From NCBI GenBank assembly GCA_002394205.1, contig DGTC01000060.1, forward strand, positions 1 through 64,000: a DNA stretch of 64,000 nt, given 5' to 3'. This stretch comes from Lachnospira sp. UBA4346 (GTDB lineage Bacteria; Bacillota; Clostridia; Lachnospirales; Lachnospiraceae). The position numbers were made by a program, and so were the translations under genes. Shown here piece by piece: positions 63,842 through 64,000 of the stretch (within the stretch, counting starts at the first letter, position 1; each line of letters begins with the position of its first letter). Below the pieces are notes generated by a model that was given only the letters and a program-made list of their open reading frames with translations, ran no database searches and was not told the origin of the DNA.

Positions 63842-64000
63842 ATGTTAGGATTAAGAAAACGAAATCGATTGCCGGACAGAAGCAGTCATATTGAGGCAAA
63901 TCTGGCAAATAGTAAAATCTATGTAAATGATGTATCGAAAATATATCATTCGGAAAAGAATGATGTTTTGGCGTTACAGAATATTACAATGAATATTTTA
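63842..64000 (+). CDS. ABC transporter ATP-binding protein (cut by window end)
   Basis: The first 53 codons only. After a basic N-terminal extension (about residues 1-26), IYVNDVSKIYHSEKNDVLAL begins a normal ABC ATPase domain; the Walker A motif lies beyond the window. GGAGAG precedes ATG 63842. It belongs to the same importer as the two previous genes. Confidence 0.75.
   Translation, partial: MLGLRKRNRLPDRSSHIEANLANSKIYVNDVSKIYHSEKNDVLALQNITMNIL

Overview
The window looks like a chromosomal segment of an anaerobic gut Firmicute of the Lachnospiraceae/Clostridia type. The evidence is A/T-rich DNA, strong AGGAGG-type ribosome binding sites, a PTS sucrose locus, long-form HPF next to secA and prfB, XRE-cupin and MocR regulators, and an apgM-family enzyme between hom and lysC. 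The genus is an inference and was not tested. No rRNA, tRNA or CRISPR array is visible.

Layout. 1-0.35 kb: a palindromic intergenic element. 0.35-2.2 kb: membrane GDPD phosphodiesterase. 2.2-7.6 kb: XRE-cupin regulator, class III aminotransferase, cytidylate-kinase-like protein, APC permease and iron alcohol dehydrogenase, read as uptake, transamination and aldehyde reduction of an unknown amine or omega-amino acid. 7.8-13.4 kb: divergent sucrose locus (fructokinase and LacI repressor against PTS EIIBCA and GH32 hydrolase) with two clear LacI operators. 13.4-14.2 kb: non-coding DNA with two large palindromes. 14.2-16.7 kb: a short-chain dehydrogenase divergent from a MocR regulator. 16.8-18.1 kb: a mobile-element scar with a broken tyrosine recombinase and a candidate type I toxin-antitoxin pair. 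18.2-30.5 kb: mixed housekeeping and membrane genes (FakA-like small protein, Crp/Fnr, XRE, Dus, receiver protein, CgeB-type glycosyltransferase, CPA2 antiporter, YkgJ, Lgt, serine hydrolase, CDF, SDR). 30.6-31.2 kb: a gene-free stretch with a DnaA-box cluster. From 31.2 kb to the end every gene is on the plus strand: hpf-secA-prfB, cheW, malQ, an ACT-hom-kinase-lysC threonine/lysine cluster, tex, the tsaE-tsaB-rimI-rnz-tsaD group, ispD and an NSS transporter.

The most interesting part is 53.3-64.0 kb, a nitrogen-scavenging locus. It encodes a biotin carboxylase of the urea/guanidine family, a short allophanate hydrolase, a LuxR-type regulator, two DUF1989 proteins (carboxyguanidine deiminase type), two PII proteins of the NifI1/NifI2 type and a NitT/TauT-type ABC transporter cut by the window end. 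Together these fit guanidine uptake and conversion to ammonia and CO2. Two gene blocks in the locus carry the same leader RNA, an H-type pseudoknot in which the paired bases co-vary between copies. A 9-bp motif, ACGAAAGTG, recurs at three upstream regions of the locus. The NifI-type PII pair outside a nitrogenase cluster and the paired pseudoknot leaders are the best candidates here for a poorly described system.
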